A DNA stretch of 64,000 bases. Origin: Thermus hydrothermalis (lineage in GTDB: Bacteria; Deinococcota; Deinococci; Deinococcales; Thermaceae). The notes below the pieces were generated by a model, which made no database searches, had not been told where the DNA came from, and worked only from the letters and a program-made list of their open reading frames with translations. Position numbers and translations under genes: made by a program. The stretch is from positions 98,598 to 162,597 of the forward strand of contig NZ_JAKTNT010000005.1 in NCBI RefSeq assembly GCF_022760925.1, given 5' to 3'. Every line of letters starts with the position of its first letter. Within the stretch, counting starts at the first letter, position 1. Shown here in pieces: positions 16,109-25,812 of this stretch.

Positions 16109-17813
16109 GCCACCGGGTTAGCTCCTCGTAGGAAAGGGCGTTGAGCACCCTTTCCGGGCCAATCCAGGCCCTCTGGGCGGTGCCCACGGCGAGCTCCATG
16201 AAGCGGAGGTGCTCGGTCTGGTGGGCGTCCGTGGAAAGGCTTATCCAAAGCCCCATCCCGTAGGCCAGGCGGGCGAGGTCATCGGGCAGGTCCATGCGGT
16301 CGTAGTAGCCGTCTATCTCCACGGCCACGCCCCGCTCCTTGGCCTTTTGGAAAATGGCCTCCCAGTCGGCCTCAATAGGGGGGCGGCGGCCGAGGAGGCG
16401 GGCCGTGGGGTGGGCCAGGACGTGGACGAAAGGGTTCTCCAGGGCCCTCAGGATGCGCCTCGTCTGCTCCGCTTTGGAGAGCTTGAACTGGGAGTGGATG
16501 GAGATCAGGACCAGGTCCAACTCGCGCAGGACCCAGTCCGGGTAGTCCAGGCTGCCATCGGGCCGAATGTCCACCTCGGCCCCCGCCAGGAGGTAAGGGG
16601 GGCCGTGGGTTTCGTTGAAGCGGCGGATGGCCTCAATGCGCCTTAGGGCCTCCTCCGGGGACGGCCCCCCCGCCACCCGCACCGCCGGGGAGTGGTCCGT
16701 GACCCCCAGGTACTGGTACCCCAGGGCCTTGGCCGCCTCCCAAAGCTCTTCCAGGGAGTTTTTGCCGTCGGAGTAGGTGGAGTGGACCTGGAGGTCCCCC
16801 TTGACGTGGGAAAGCTCTAGGAGCTTGGGAAGCTTTCCCCTTTGCGCCGCCTCAATCTCCCCGTGGTCCTCCCGGAGGGGCGGGGGGATGAAGGGCAGGC
16901 CCAAGGCGGCGTACACCCCTTCCTCCGTCTCCCCCGCCAGGCGCTCCTCCCCCCGGAAGACCCCGTACTCGGAAAGCTTTAGGCCCATATCCTGGGCCAG
17001 GGCGCGAAGCTTGATGGAATGGGCCTTGCTCCCCGTGAGGTACTGGAGGCCTGCGCCATAGCTTTCGGGAGGCACCACGCGCAGGTCCACCTGGAGGCCA
17101 TTCTTTAGAAACACCGTGGCCCTTTCCGGGCCCTTGGCGTAAACCTCCTTCACCTGGGGGAGGGCCACGAAGCCCGCCACCACCCGAGGGGCCTCGAGGC
17201 TCGCCACCAGGTAGTCCAGGTCCCCCACGGTGTCCTTGTAGCGCCGGGCCGAACCGCAAAGCTCCGCCCGCTCCACCCCGGGCAGGGCGCGGATCTCCTC
17301 CAGGAGGCTCCGGGCCAAGGAGAGCACCGCCCCCAAAGGCCGCCTCTTCCCCGCCGCCTGGGCCAGGGCAAGCCCCTCCCGGATGCGCTCCGCCTTCTTG
17401 GGCCCGAAGCCCCTAAGCCTTAGGAGGTCTCCCCTATCCAAGGCTTCCTTGAGCTTTTCCAGGGAGTCCACGCCCAGGGCCTCGTAGAGGAGGCGGGCGG
17501 TCTTGGGCCCCACCCCGGGCACCTCCATGACCTCGAGGACCCCCCTGGGCACCTTCCTCGCCAACTCTTGGTGCTTGGCGATTTTCCCCGTGTTCAGAAA
17601 CTCCAACACCTTCTCCGCCAGGTCGGGCCCGATGCCCGGGAGGGCGAGGAGGGCCTCCTTGCCCCTTTTCGCCACCTCCTCAATGGGGGTGTCCAGGTCG
17701 TAGAGGGTACGGGCCGCCTGGTAGTAGGCCCGGACCCGGAAGGGGTTGTCCCCCAAGAACTCGCTCATGAGCCCGATCTCCTCAAAGAGGCGGGCAAGCT
17801 CCTGGTTTCGCAT
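16086..17813 (-). CDS. polX: DNA polymerase/3'-5' exonuclease PolX
   Basis: This 575-residue family X polymerase functions in gap-filling repair. The N-terminal part has helix-hairpin-helix repeats (LPGIGPDLAEKVLEF, VPGVGPKTARLLYEALG, LRGFGPKKAERIREG). The palm domain has the metal-binding VGDLDYLV segment and LCGSARRYKDTVGD. A C-terminal PHP phosphoesterase domain starts at about residue 335 (LQVHSTYSDG, VTDHSP, AGAEVDI, AHPTARLLGR, STDAHQ) and gives Mn-dependent 3'-5' exonuclease and AP-endonuclease activity in this family. The length equals that of the T. thermophilus enzyme. It is convergent with the uracil-DNA glycosylase gene and divergent from a small helix-turn-helix gene. Confidence 0.95.
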   Translation of the reverse strand: MRNQELARLFEEIGLMSEFLGDNPFRVRAYYQAARTLYDLDTPIEEVAKRGKEALLALPGIGPDLAEKVLEFLNTGKIAKHQELARKVPRGVLEVMEVPGVGPKTARLLYEALGVDSLEKLKEALDRGDLLRLRGFGPKKAERIREGLALAQAAGKRRPLGAVLSLARSLLEEIRALPGVERAELCGSARRYKDTVGDLDYLVASLEAPRVVAGFVALPQVKEVYAKGPERATVFLKNGLQVDLRVVPPESYGAGLQYLTGSKAHSIKLRALAQDMGLKLSEYGVFRGEERLAGETEEGVYAALGLPFIPPPLREDHGEIEAAQRGKLPKLLELSHVKGDLQVHSTYSDGKNSLEELWEAAKALGYQYLGVTDHSPAVRVAGGPSPEEALRRIEAIRRFNETHGPPYLLAGAEVDIRPDGSLDYPDWVLRELDLVLISIHSQFKLSKAEQTRRILRALENPFVHVLAHPTARLLGRRPPIEADWEAIFQKAKERGVAVEIDGYYDRMDLPDDLARLAYGMGLWISLSTDAHQTEHLRFMELAVGTAQRAWIGPERVLNALSYEELTRWLKARRGL

Positions 17814-17819
17814 GCCCTC

Positions 17820-17835
17820 ACTATACGGGTATACT
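17820..17835. promoter_or_regulatory. Divergent leaderless promoter pair (polX / small HTH gene)
   Basis: The 30-bp gap holds TATACT on the plus strand (17830-17835), eight bases before the ATG at 17844, and TATAGT on the minus strand (17825-17820), six bases before the polX ATG at 17813. The two boxes are four bases apart. A weak -35 (TTCGCA, 17807-17812) for the plus gene lies inside the polX start region. Confidence 0.6.
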
Positions 17836-17843
17836 GAAACCCC

Positions 17844-18092
17844 ATGCCCAGGCCGGACCGGTTCCGTAAAAGGGTGGTGGCCCTACTAAGGGAGGCGGGG
17901 CGCCCCCTCCACTACACCGAGGTGGGCCGCCTCCTCAAGGAGGAGGGGTTTTGGGCCAGGGTAAAGGAGCCCGAAAAGATCGCCAAGGTGCGGCTTTCCG
18001 CCCTCGCCAGGTGGGAGCGAAGCCCCGTGGTGGCCTTAGGGAACGGGCTTTACGCCCTTAGGGAAGAAGCCGGTACGAGCCCAGAACCTTGA
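17844..18092 (+). CDS. Small winged-helix (HARE-HTH-like) protein
   Basis: This 82-residue basic protein resembles the HARE-HTH fold found in RNA polymerase delta and some nucleases: RFRKRVVALLREAGRPLHYTEVGRLLKEEG, then a second helix pair ending in a beta-wing (VVALGNGLYAL). It has no other domain, so it may be a small nucleic-acid-binding or transcription-associated factor. The specific role is unknown. It has a leaderless promoter shared back-to-back with polX, and its last 35 bases overlap the convergent DHOD-like gene. Confidence 0.6.
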   Translation: MPRPDRFRKRVVALLREAGRPLHYTEVGRLLKEEGFWARVKEPEKIAKVRLSALARWERSPVVALGNGLYALREEAGTSPEP

Positions 18093-19056
18093 GGTAGTTG
18101 GCCCTTTCCAAAGCGGCGGGCTCCGCCACCTTCTGGTAGCTCATGACCCCCCGCATCTCCGCCACGCTGGCGTATTCCTTTTCCTCCATGAAGGCCTTTA
18201 GCTCGGCCAATACCGTGCGGAAGTGGCCTGGCCCCCTCTCCAGGATGGCCGAGGTCATCATCACCACCTGGGCCCCGGCCAAGAGGCCCTTGGCCGCCTC
18301 CTTGCCCGTGTGCACCCCCCCGGTGAGGGCCAGCTCCAGGTCCACCCGCCCGTGGAGGAGGGCGATCCAGTGCAGGCGCAAAAGGGCCTCGTAGGGGCGG
18401 GAAAGGGAGAGGGTGGGCACCACGGAAAGGGTTTCCAGGTCAAAGTCCGGCTGGTAGAAACGGTTGAAAAGCACCAGGGCCTTGGCCCCCGTACCCTCCA
18501 CCCGCTTGGCAAAGTGGGCGAAGGCGGTAAAGGCGTGCCCCACCTTCACCGCCACGGGCACCCGCACCGCCTCCACCACGGCCCGGATGGTGGAAAGGTA
18601 CATCGCCTCCACCTCCTCCCCGGAGAGGGCGGGGTCCGTGGGGATGTAGTAGAGGTTGAGCTCAATGGCGTCCGCCCCCGCTTCCTCCAAAAGCCGGGCG
18701 TACTCCACCCAACCCCCGGGGCTAATCCCGTTGAGGCTTGCGATGATGGGCACGGAAACCCGCTCCTTGGCCCGGGAAAGGAGGTCCAGGTGGCGTTCCG
18801 GGGTGAGGCGGTACTCGTGGGCGCGGGGAAAGTAGCTCAGGGCCTCGGCGTAGCTTTCGTGGCCATAGTGGAGGTAGTGGTCCAGCATCTCCTCCTCGAG
18901 GGTCACCTGCTCCTCAAAGAGGGAGTGCATGACGATGGCCGCCGCCCCGCCGTCCTCCAACCGCAAAAACCCATCCAGCTTCTCCGTGAGGGGAGAAGCG
19001 GAGGCCACCAAAGGGTGGTCCAGCTCCAAGCCTAAATAGGTGGTCCTTAGGTCCAT
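18058..19056 (-). CDS. Dihydroorotate dehydrogenase-like flavoprotein
   Basis: This 332-residue TIM-barrel flavoprotein resembles class 1 PyrD. It starts MDLRTTYLGLELDHPLVASASPLT, continues with IIASLNGISPGGWVEYARLLEEAGADAIELN, and ends with the FMN-phosphate loops TGGVHTGKEAAKGLLAGA and VMMTSA. It lies only nine bases after the pyruvate:ferredoxin oxidoreductase gene. The pair is recurrent in bacteria, where the protein is usually annotated as DHOD-like rather than a pyrimidine enzyme. It may be an oxidoreductase linked to ferredoxin. No other pyr gene is present. Confidence 0.8.
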   Translation of the reverse strand: MDLRTTYLGLELDHPLVASASPLTEKLDGFLRLEDGGAAAIVMHSLFEEQVTLEEEMLDHYLHYGHESYAEALSYFPRAHEYRLTPERHLDLLSRAKERVSVPIIASLNGISPGGWVEYARLLEEAGADAIELNLYYIPTDPALSGEEVEAMYLSTIRAVVEAVRVPVAVKVGHAFTAFAHFAKRVEGTGAKALVLFNRFYQPDFDLETLSVVPTLSLSRPYEALLRLHWIALLHGRVDLELALTGGVHTGKEAAKGLLAGAQVVMMTSAILERGPGHFRTVLAELKAFMEEKEYASVAEMRGVMSYQKVAEPAALERANYLKVLGSYRLLP

Positions 19057-19065
19057 GGCGCCCCC

Positions 19066-22000
19066 CTAGCTCGCCGGGATGGCCTTCTCGCCCGCAAGCC
19101 GCTTTAGCCTTTCCCACCTGGCCCGCACCGCCTCCTCCGCCGCCTTCAAGAAGGCCTCGGCCTCCTCGGGGTGGGTCTGCAGGAGAAGGCGGTAGCGGTT
19201 CTCCGCATAGAGGTACTCCCGGAGGGGGAGGGTAGGGGGCTTGGAGTCCAGGATAAGCCCCTCCCCAGGCACATAGCGGAAAAGGGGCCAGTACCCCGAG
19301 CGCTCCGCCAGCTTCTGGTGGTCCATGCCCTTGGCCATGTCAATCCCGTGGGCGATGCAGTGGCTGTAGGCGATGAGAAGGGCGGGGCCCTTGTGGGCCT
19401 CGGCCTCGAGGAAGGCCCGCACCGTATGGGCATCGTTCGCCCCCATGGCGATCTGGGCCACGTACACGTGGCCGTAGCTCATGGCCATGAAGGCCAGGTC
19501 CTTCTTGGGGGTGGGCTTGCCCGCCATGGCGAACTTGGCCACCGCTCCAAGCCCCGTGGCCTTGGAGGCCTGCCCTCCGGTGTTGGAGTAGACCTCCGTG
19601 TCCAGGACCAGAACCTTCACGTTGGCCCCCGAGGCCAGCACGTGGTCCAGCCCCCCGTAGCCGATGTCGTAGGCCCAGCCATCCCCGCCCACGATCCAGA
19701 CGGTGTGAGGGATGAGGGCATCCGCCACCGCCAGGAGGTCCCTGGCCTTGGGGTCTTCTAGCCCTTCAAGCCGCTCCCTGAGGAGGGCCACGTCCTTTCG
19801 CCTCTCCTCCACCCCTTCCGGCCCCACCTCGGCGAGAAGCCGCGCCACAAGCTCCTCCCCAAGCACGTGGCGGAACTCGGGCAAAAGCCTCCTGGCGTGC
19901 TCCGCCTTCTTGTCCAGAGCCAAACGCATGCCCAGGCCGAACTCGGCGTTGTCCTCAAAGAGGGAGTTGGCCCAGGCGGGGCCCCGGCCCTCCCGGTTCT
20001 TGCTCCAGGGCGTGGTGGGGAGGTTGCCGCCGTAGATGGAGCTACACCCCGTGGCGTTGGCCACGATGAGCCGGTCACCGAAGAGCTGGGAAAGAAGCCT
20101 CAGGTAAGGGGTTTCCCCGCACCCGGCGCAGGCACCGGGAAACTCAAAAAGGGGCGTGAGGAGCTGCACGTCCTTGACCGTGTGGAGCTTGAGGCCCTGG
20201 CGGGGGGGTTCGGGGAGGGAGAGGAAGAAGTCCCAGTGCTCGTTCATGGCCTCCCGCACCTGGAGGCGGGGAGCCATGTTCAAGGCCTTGCGGCTCGGGT
20301 TTCGCTTGTCCTTGGCCGGGCAGACCTCCACGCACAAGGAGCACCCGGTGCAGTCGTCCGCGCTAATGGCGAGGACGAACTCCCCGGAAAGCTCCTTCCA
20401 CATGGCCTTGCGGTGGGGAAAGCCCTGAGGGGCCCCCGCCAAGGCCTCCTCCGGCACCACCTTGGCCCGAACCACGGCGTGGGGGCAGACCAGGACGCAC
20501 TTGCCGCACTGGACGCAGACCTCTGGGTCCCAGGTGGGGACGAACTCGGCGATCCCCCTCTTCTCGTAGCGGGCGGTGCCCGTGGGGTAGGTGCCGTCCA
20601 AGGGGAAGGCGGACACGGGCAAGGCATCTCCCAAGCCCAAGGCGATGGGGCCCAGGACCTCCTTCACAAAGGGAGGCGGGTCCCCCACCATGGGCGGCAC
20701 CAGGCCCTTTTCCGAGGTGATGCGCCCGGGGATGGGGAGGGGTTCCACCGCCTGGAAGCCCAGCTCCACCGCCTGGAAGTTCTTCTCCAAAACGCTCCTT
20801 CCCCGCTTCCCGTAGCTCTTCTCTATGGCCTTCTTGATGCGGGCCTTGGCCTCCTCCTCGGGCAGGACCCCCGAGAGCTTGAAGAAGGCCGCCTGCATGA
20901 GGACGTTGATGCGGCCCGGAAGCCCCACCTTGCGGGCGAGCTCGTAGGCGTTCACCACGTAGACCTTGAGGTTTTTGCGAAGGATCTCCTCCTGCACCGG
21001 CTTGGGCAGGCGGTCCCAAACCTCCTCCTTGGGGTAGGGGCTGTTGAGGAGCACGGTGGCGCCTTCCTCCGCTATCCCGAGCATGGGGAAGCGTTCCAAA
21101 AAGCCCCACTGGTGGATGCCCACGAAGTTGGCCCTCTGGATGAGGTAGGGCTTGTTCAAGGGGTTGGGGCCGAAGCGCAGGTGGCTGATGGTGCGAGAGC
21201 CGGACTTCTTGGAATCGTAAACAAAATACCCTTGGGCGTAAAGCGGGGTTTCCTCCCCGATGATCTTGATGGTGTTCTTGTTGGCGGAAACGGTGCCGTC
21301 CGCTCCCAGGGCGAAGAACACGGCCCGTACGGAAGCGGGGTCCTCAAAATCCACCTCCGGGTACGGGAGGCTCGTGTGGGACACGTCGTCCTGGATGCCC
21401 AGAGTAAAGCCGTGGCGGGGCCTTTCCTCCTTTAGCGCCTCGTAGAGGCCCAGGGCCATGGCCGGGGTGAACTCCTTGGAGGAGAGGCCGTAGCGCCCGC
21501 CCACCAGGAGGGGTACCTCTCCCCCCTTGAGGGCGAAGGCTGCCGCCACCTCCTGAAAGAGGGGCTCCCCCACCGCCCCTGGCTCCTTGCCCCGGTCCAA
21601 GACGGCCACCCGCTTGGCGCTTGGGGGAATAGCCGCCAAGAAGCCCTGGGCGTGGAAGGGGCGGTAGAGGCGGACCCGCACCATCCCCACCCTTTCCCCC
21701 CGCTTGAGGAGGTACGCCACCGCCTCCTCCACCGCCAAGGAAGCGGAGCCCATGACCACCACCACCCGCTCCGCCTCGGGGTGGCCGAAGTACTCGTAGG
21801 GCGCATAGCGCCGCCCCGTAATCTCGGCGAACCGGGCCATGGTGCTCTCCACCACCTCCGGGAAGCGGAGGTAGAGGGGGTTGATGGCCTCGCGGTTTTG
21901 GAAGTAGTGGTCCGGGTTTTGCGCCGTGCCCCTTATGACCGGGGCCTCCGGGGTCAGGGCCCGTTTGCGGAAGGCCTCGAGGGCGGAGAAGGGAAAGAGC

Positions 22001-22572
22001 GCCTTGAGTTCTTTGTCGGAGAGGGGCAGGATCTTCTGCACCTCGTGGGAGGTGCGGAAGCCGTCCATGGCGTGCAGGACGGGGAGGCTGGCCTGAAGGG
22101 CCACGGCATGGGCCATGGCCGCCAGGTCCTGGGCCGCCTGGACCGACTCGGACACCAAAATCCCCCATCCCGTGGGGCGCACGGCGTAAAGGTCCTGGTG
22201 GTCCCCGAAGATGGAAAGGGCGTGGGTGGCGAGGGCCCGAGCGGCCACGTGGATGACCCCAGGCAAGGCCTGCCCGGCGATCTTGTACATGTCGGGGATC
22301 ATGAGGAGAAGGCCCTGGCTTGCGGTGAAGGTGGTGGCCAGAGTGCCCTCCTGCAAGGCCCCGTGCAAGGCCCCCGCCGCACCCCCTTCGGACTGCATCT
22401 CCACCACCCTCGGCACCAGGCCGAAGAGGTTGGGCTCCCCCTTGGCCGCCCACTCGTCCGCGAGCTCGGCCATGGGGCTTGAGGGGGTGATGGGGTAGAT
22501 GGCGATGACCTCGGAAAGGCGGTAGGCTACCCGGGCCACCGCCTCGTTCCCGTCCACGGTGATGGGACGCAT
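19066..22572 (-). CDS. nifJ: Pyruvate:ferredoxin (flavodoxin) oxidoreductase, single-chain
   Basis: This 1168-residue fused enzyme oxidises pyruvate with CoA to acetyl-CoA and CO2, reducing ferredoxin. Domain order is the normal one: the TPP pyrimidine-binding part (AIYPITPSSPMAELAD at the N-terminus), the gamma domain (GADGTVSANKNTIKIIGE), two 4Fe-4S clusters (CVQCGKCVLVCP near residue 685 and CTGCSLCVEVCP near 741), and the TPP-binding part with FPGACAGCGETPY near 813 and GGDGWAYDIGYGGLDHVLASG near 962. The Met at 22572 follows an AGGTGA ribosome-binding site and starts the conserved MRPITVDGNEA; an in-frame start three codons earlier is less likely. The DHOD-like gene follows in the same operon. 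Confidence 0.94.
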   Translation of the reverse strand: MRPITVDGNEAVARVAYRLSEVIAIYPITPSSPMAELADEWAAKGEPNLFGLVPRVVEMQSEGGAAGALHGALQEGTLATTFTASQGLLLMIPDMYKIAGQALPGVIHVAARALATHALSIFGDHQDLYAVRPTGWGILVSESVQAAQDLAAMAHAVALQASLPVLHAMDGFRTSHEVQKILPLSDKELKALFPFSALEAFRKRALTPEAPVIRGTAQNPDHYFQNREAINPLYLRFPEVVESTMARFAEITGRRYAPYEYFGHPEAERVVVVMGSASLAVEEAVAYLLKRGERVGMVRVRLYRPFHAQGFLAAIPPSAKRVAVLDRGKEPGAVGEPLFQEVAAAFALKGGEVPLLVGGRYGLSSKEFTPAMALGLYEALKEERPRHGFTLGIQDDVSHTSLPYPEVDFEDPASVRAVFFALGADGTVSANKNTIKIIGEETPLYAQGYFVYDSKKSGSRTISHLRFGPNPLNKPYLIQRANFVGIHQWGFLERFPMLGIAEEGATVLLNSPYPKEEVWDRLPKPVQEEILRKNLKVYVVNAYELARKVGLPGRINVLMQAAFFKLSGVLPEEEAKARIKKAIEKSYGKRGRSVLEKNFQAVELGFQAVEPLPIPGRITSEKGLVPPMVGDPPPFVKEVLGPIALGLGDALPVSAFPLDGTYPTGTARYEKRGIAEFVPTWDPEVCVQCGKCVLVCPHAVVRAKVVPEEALAGAPQGFPHRKAMWKELSGEFVLAISADDCTGCSLCVEVCPAKDKRNPSRKALNMAPRLQVREAMNEHWDFFLSLPEPPRQGLKLHTVKDVQLLTPLFEFPGACAGCGETPYLRLLSQLFGDRLIVANATGCSSIYGGNLPTTPWSKNREGRGPAWANSLFEDNAEFGLGMRLALDKKAEHARRLLPEFRHVLGEELVARLLAEVGPEGVEERRKDVALLRERLEGLEDPKARDLLAVADALIPHTVWIVGGDGWAYDIGYGGLDHVLASGANVKVLVLDTEVYSNTGGQASKATGLGAVAKFAMAGKPTPKKDLAFMAMSYGHVYVAQIAMGANDAHTVRAFLEAEAHKGPALLIAYSHCIAHGIDMAKGMDHQKLAERSGYWPLFRYVPGEGLILDSKPPTLPLREYLYAENRYRLLLQTHPEEAEAFLKAAEEAVRARWERLKRLAGEKAIPAS

Positions 22573-22636
22573 AGGCTTCACCTCGCCCTTACCTTAGCCC
22601 TGGAAGGGGGTGAGGAATGTCCCGCCCCCCTTCCCT

Positions 22637-22642
22637 TAGAAT
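22637..22642 (+). promoter_or_regulatory. -10 box of a leaderless promoter for a 46-aa ORF
   Basis: TAGAAT ends six bases before the ATG at 22649, the commonest spacing among the leaderless starts in this window. Confidence 0.4.
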
Positions 22643-22648
22643 GGGGCC

Positions 22649-22789
22649 ATGCCGCCTCTCTTGCGCTACGCTTTGGCCCTCTTGTGGGTGGGCTTTGCGG
22701 TCTTCCTCGAGGCCTACCGCCCACCCCTCCTCCTCCTCGCCGGCCTCACCCTCCTCCTCGGCCGCCCCCGGTCCTGCCCCCGGGCTTGA
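22649..22789 (+). CDS. Predicted 46-aa membrane miniprotein
   Basis: This short ORF encodes 46 residues: a basic N-terminus (MPPLLRYA), a hydrophobic helix (LALLWVGFAVFLEAY), a second hydrophobic helix (LLLLAGLTLLLG), and a short arginine-rich tail with a single Cys. It therefore looks like a two-helix membrane hairpin. Nearly all third codon positions are G or C, like real genes nearby, and a -10 box sits six bases upstream. The TGA overlaps the -35 of aminopeptidase T. I know of no family for it, and conservation is untested. Confidence 0.45.
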   Translation: MPPLLRYALALLWVGFAVFLEAYRPPLLLLAGLTLLLGRPRSCPRA

Positions 22790-22814
22790 CGGGAAGGCCA
22801 AAGGGGAAAAGACT
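22786..22814 (+). promoter_or_regulatory. Leaderless promoter of aminopeptidase T
   Basis: TTGACG (22786-22791) and AAGACT (22809-22814) are 17 bases apart, and the GTG start at 22821 follows six bases later. This is the best -35/-10 pair among the leaderless genes here. Confidence 0.55.
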
Positions 22815-22820
22815 TGGGGC

Positions 22821-24047
22821 GTGGACGCCTTTCAGAAGAACCTAGAAAAGCTCGCCGAACTGGCCATCCGGGTGGGGCTAAACCTGGAAAGGGGGCAGGA
22901 AATCATCGCCACGGCCCCCATTGAGGCCCTGGACTTCGTGCGCCTCCTAGCGGAAAAGGCCTACCGGGAGGGGGCGAGCCTCTTCACCGTGATCTATGGG
23001 GACAACGCCCTCTCCCGCAAGCGCCTCTCCCTCGCCCCCGAGGAGGGCTTAGAGAAGGCCCCCGCCTGGCTCTACGAGGGCATGGCCAAGGCCTTCCGGG
23101 AAGGGGCGGCGCGGCTTGCCGTTTCCGGCAACGACCCCAAGGCCCTGGAAGGCCTTCCCCCCGAGCGCATCGGGAAGGCGCAACAGGCCAACGCCCGGGC
23201 CTACAAGCCGGCCCTGGAGGCCATCACGGAGTTCGTCACCAACTGGACCATCGTGCCCTACGCCCACCCGGGCTGGGCCAAGGCGGTCTTCCCCCACCTT
23301 CCCGAGGAGGAGGCGGTGGGAAAGCTCTGGGAGGCCATCTTCCAGGCCACCCGGGTGGACCGGGAAGACCCCGTGGCCGCCTGGGAGGCCCACAACCGCT
23401 TCCTGCACGAGAAGGTGGCCTACCTAAACGCAAAGCGCTTCCACGCCCTCCACTTCCGGGGACCGGGCACGGACCTGGTGGTGGGCCTGGCCGAGGGGCA
23501 CCTTTGGCAAGGAGGCGCCACGCCCACGAAGAAAGGGCGGCTTTGCAACCCCAACCTGCCCACGGAGGAGGTCTTCACCGCCCCCCACCGGGAGCGGGTG
23601 GAAGGGGTGGTGCGGGCCTCGAGGCCCCTCGCCCTGGGGGGCACCCTGGTGGAGGGCATCTGGGCCCGGTTTGAAAGGGGCGTGGCCGTGGAGGTGGGGG
23701 CGGCGAAGGGGGAGGAGGTGTTGAAAAGGGTCCTGGACACGGACGAGGGGGCAAGGCGCCTCGGGGAGGTGGCCCTGGTGGCGGCCGACAACCCCATCGC
23801 CAAGACGGGCCTGGTCTTCTTTGACACCCTCTTTGACGAGAACGCCGCAAGCCACATCGCCTTCGGCCAAGCCTATGCGGAGAACCTCGAGGGCCGTCCC
23901 TCCGGGGAGGAATTCCGGAAACGGGGCGGCAACGAGAGCCTGGTGCACATTGACTGGATGATCGGCTCGGAGGAGGTGGACGTGGACGGCCTCCTGGAGG
24001 ACGGCACCCGCATACCCCTCATGCGGCGGGGGGTCTGGGTGGTTTAG
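22821..24047 (+). CDS. ampT: Aminopeptidase T (M29 metallopeptidase)
   Basis: This enzyme removes N-terminal residues from peptides and uses two metal ions. The GTG at 22821 gives 408 residues beginning VDAFQKNLEKLAELAIRVGLNLE, the length and N-terminus I recall for T. thermophilus aminopeptidase T. With that start, HID falls at residues 376-378, matching the His376/Asp378 metal ligands of the family, and ASHIAFG supplies the earlier His. The upstream open frame belongs to the miniprotein region and is not part of the enzyme. The gene is monocistronic, with its own promoter and the terminator at 24062-24098. Confidence 0.93.
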   Translation: MDAFQKNLEKLAELAIRVGLNLERGQEIIATAPIEALDFVRLLAEKAYREGASLFTVIYGDNALSRKRLSLAPEEGLEKAPAWLYEGMAKAFREGAARLAVSGNDPKALEGLPPERIGKAQQANARAYKPALEAITEFVTNWTIVPYAHPGWAKAVFPHLPEEEAVGKLWEAIFQATRVDREDPVAAWEAHNRFLHEKVAYLNAKRFHALHFRGPGTDLVVGLAEGHLWQGGATPTKKGRLCNPNLPTEEVFTAPHRERVEGVVRASRPLALGGTLVEGIWARFERGVAVEVGAAKGEEVLKRVLDTDEGARRLGEVALVAADNPIAKTGLVFFDTLFDENAASHIAFGQAYAENLEGRPSGEEFRKRGGNESLVHIDWMIGSEEVDVDGLLEDGTRIPLMRRGVWVV

Positions 24048-24061
24048 GCGGCCAAGCGTTT

Positions 24062-24098
24062 CCCTGCCCCCCAAGGGGGGCAGGGTTTGTTCTTTTTA
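24062..24098 (+). terminator. Intrinsic terminator after aminopeptidase T
   Basis: CCCTGCCCCCC (24062-24072) pairs with GGGGGGCAGGG (24075-24085), followed by a T-rich run (TTTGTTCTTTTT). The tight loop will open by one or two pairs in practice. Confidence 0.85.
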
Positions 24099-24133
24099 TC
24101 ACGATACTTTGCGCTTGTGCTTTTGCTCTCCCC

Positions 24134-25381
<1,248 letters not shown>

Positions 25382-25795
25382 CTAGCGCACCAGGAGCACG
25401 GGGCAAGGAGCCTCGGCCACCACCTTCTGGCTCTGGCTTCCCAGGAAGAGGCTCCCCAAGGCCCCAAGCCCCCGGGTGCCCATGACGATAAGGTCCGCCT
25501 TCTCCCCTATGGCCGCTTGGAGGATGGCGCTGGCAGGCTCCCCTTCCAGGAGGAGGCCTTCCTCCCTGGAAACCCCGGCCAGGCTCACCCCCTCCGCCAG
25601 GACCTTCTCCGCCCGCTCCAGGCGGCGCTTCAGGGCCTCCTCAAAAAAGGGCTCGCCCAGGTAGTCAGGCACGGGCTCGTAGGCGTGAACCACCAAAAGC
25701 CGGGCCCCGTGGGCCTTGGCCTCGGCCTTGGCCACCTCCGCCGCCCGCTTGGCGTGCTCCGAGCCGTCGTAGGCGAGAAGGATGGTCTTGAACAT
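25382..25795 (-). CDS. Universal stress protein (UspA family, ATP-binding type)
   Basis: This 137-residue single-domain protein begins MFKTILLAYDGSEHAKRAAEVA, the UspA N-terminal signature, and ends with the nucleotide loop GTRGLGALGSLFLGSQSQKVV, matching the G-2x-G-9x-G-S/T pattern of ATP-binding members. The Asp in AYDGS also fits that subgroup. Such dimers modulate stress responses. It lies between hslO and the OAH sulfhydrylase gene, with its own -10 box in the short gap after hslO. Confidence 0.92.
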   Translation of the reverse strand: MFKTILLAYDGSEHAKRAAEVAKAEAKAHGARLLVVHAYEPVPDYLGEPFFEEALKRRLERAEKVLAEGVSLAGVSREEGLLLEGEPASAILQAAIGEKADLIVMGTRGLGALGSLFLGSQSQKVVAEAPCPVLLVR

Positions 25796-25801
25796 GCCTA
25801 A

Positions 25802-25807
25802 AGCTTA
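25802..25807 (-). promoter_or_regulatory. -10 box of a leaderless promoter for the universal stress protein gene
   Basis: On the minus strand TAAGCT ends six bases before the ATG at 25795. It lies in the 17-bp gap after hslO. Confidence 0.45.
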
Positions 25808-25812
25808 CCCCA

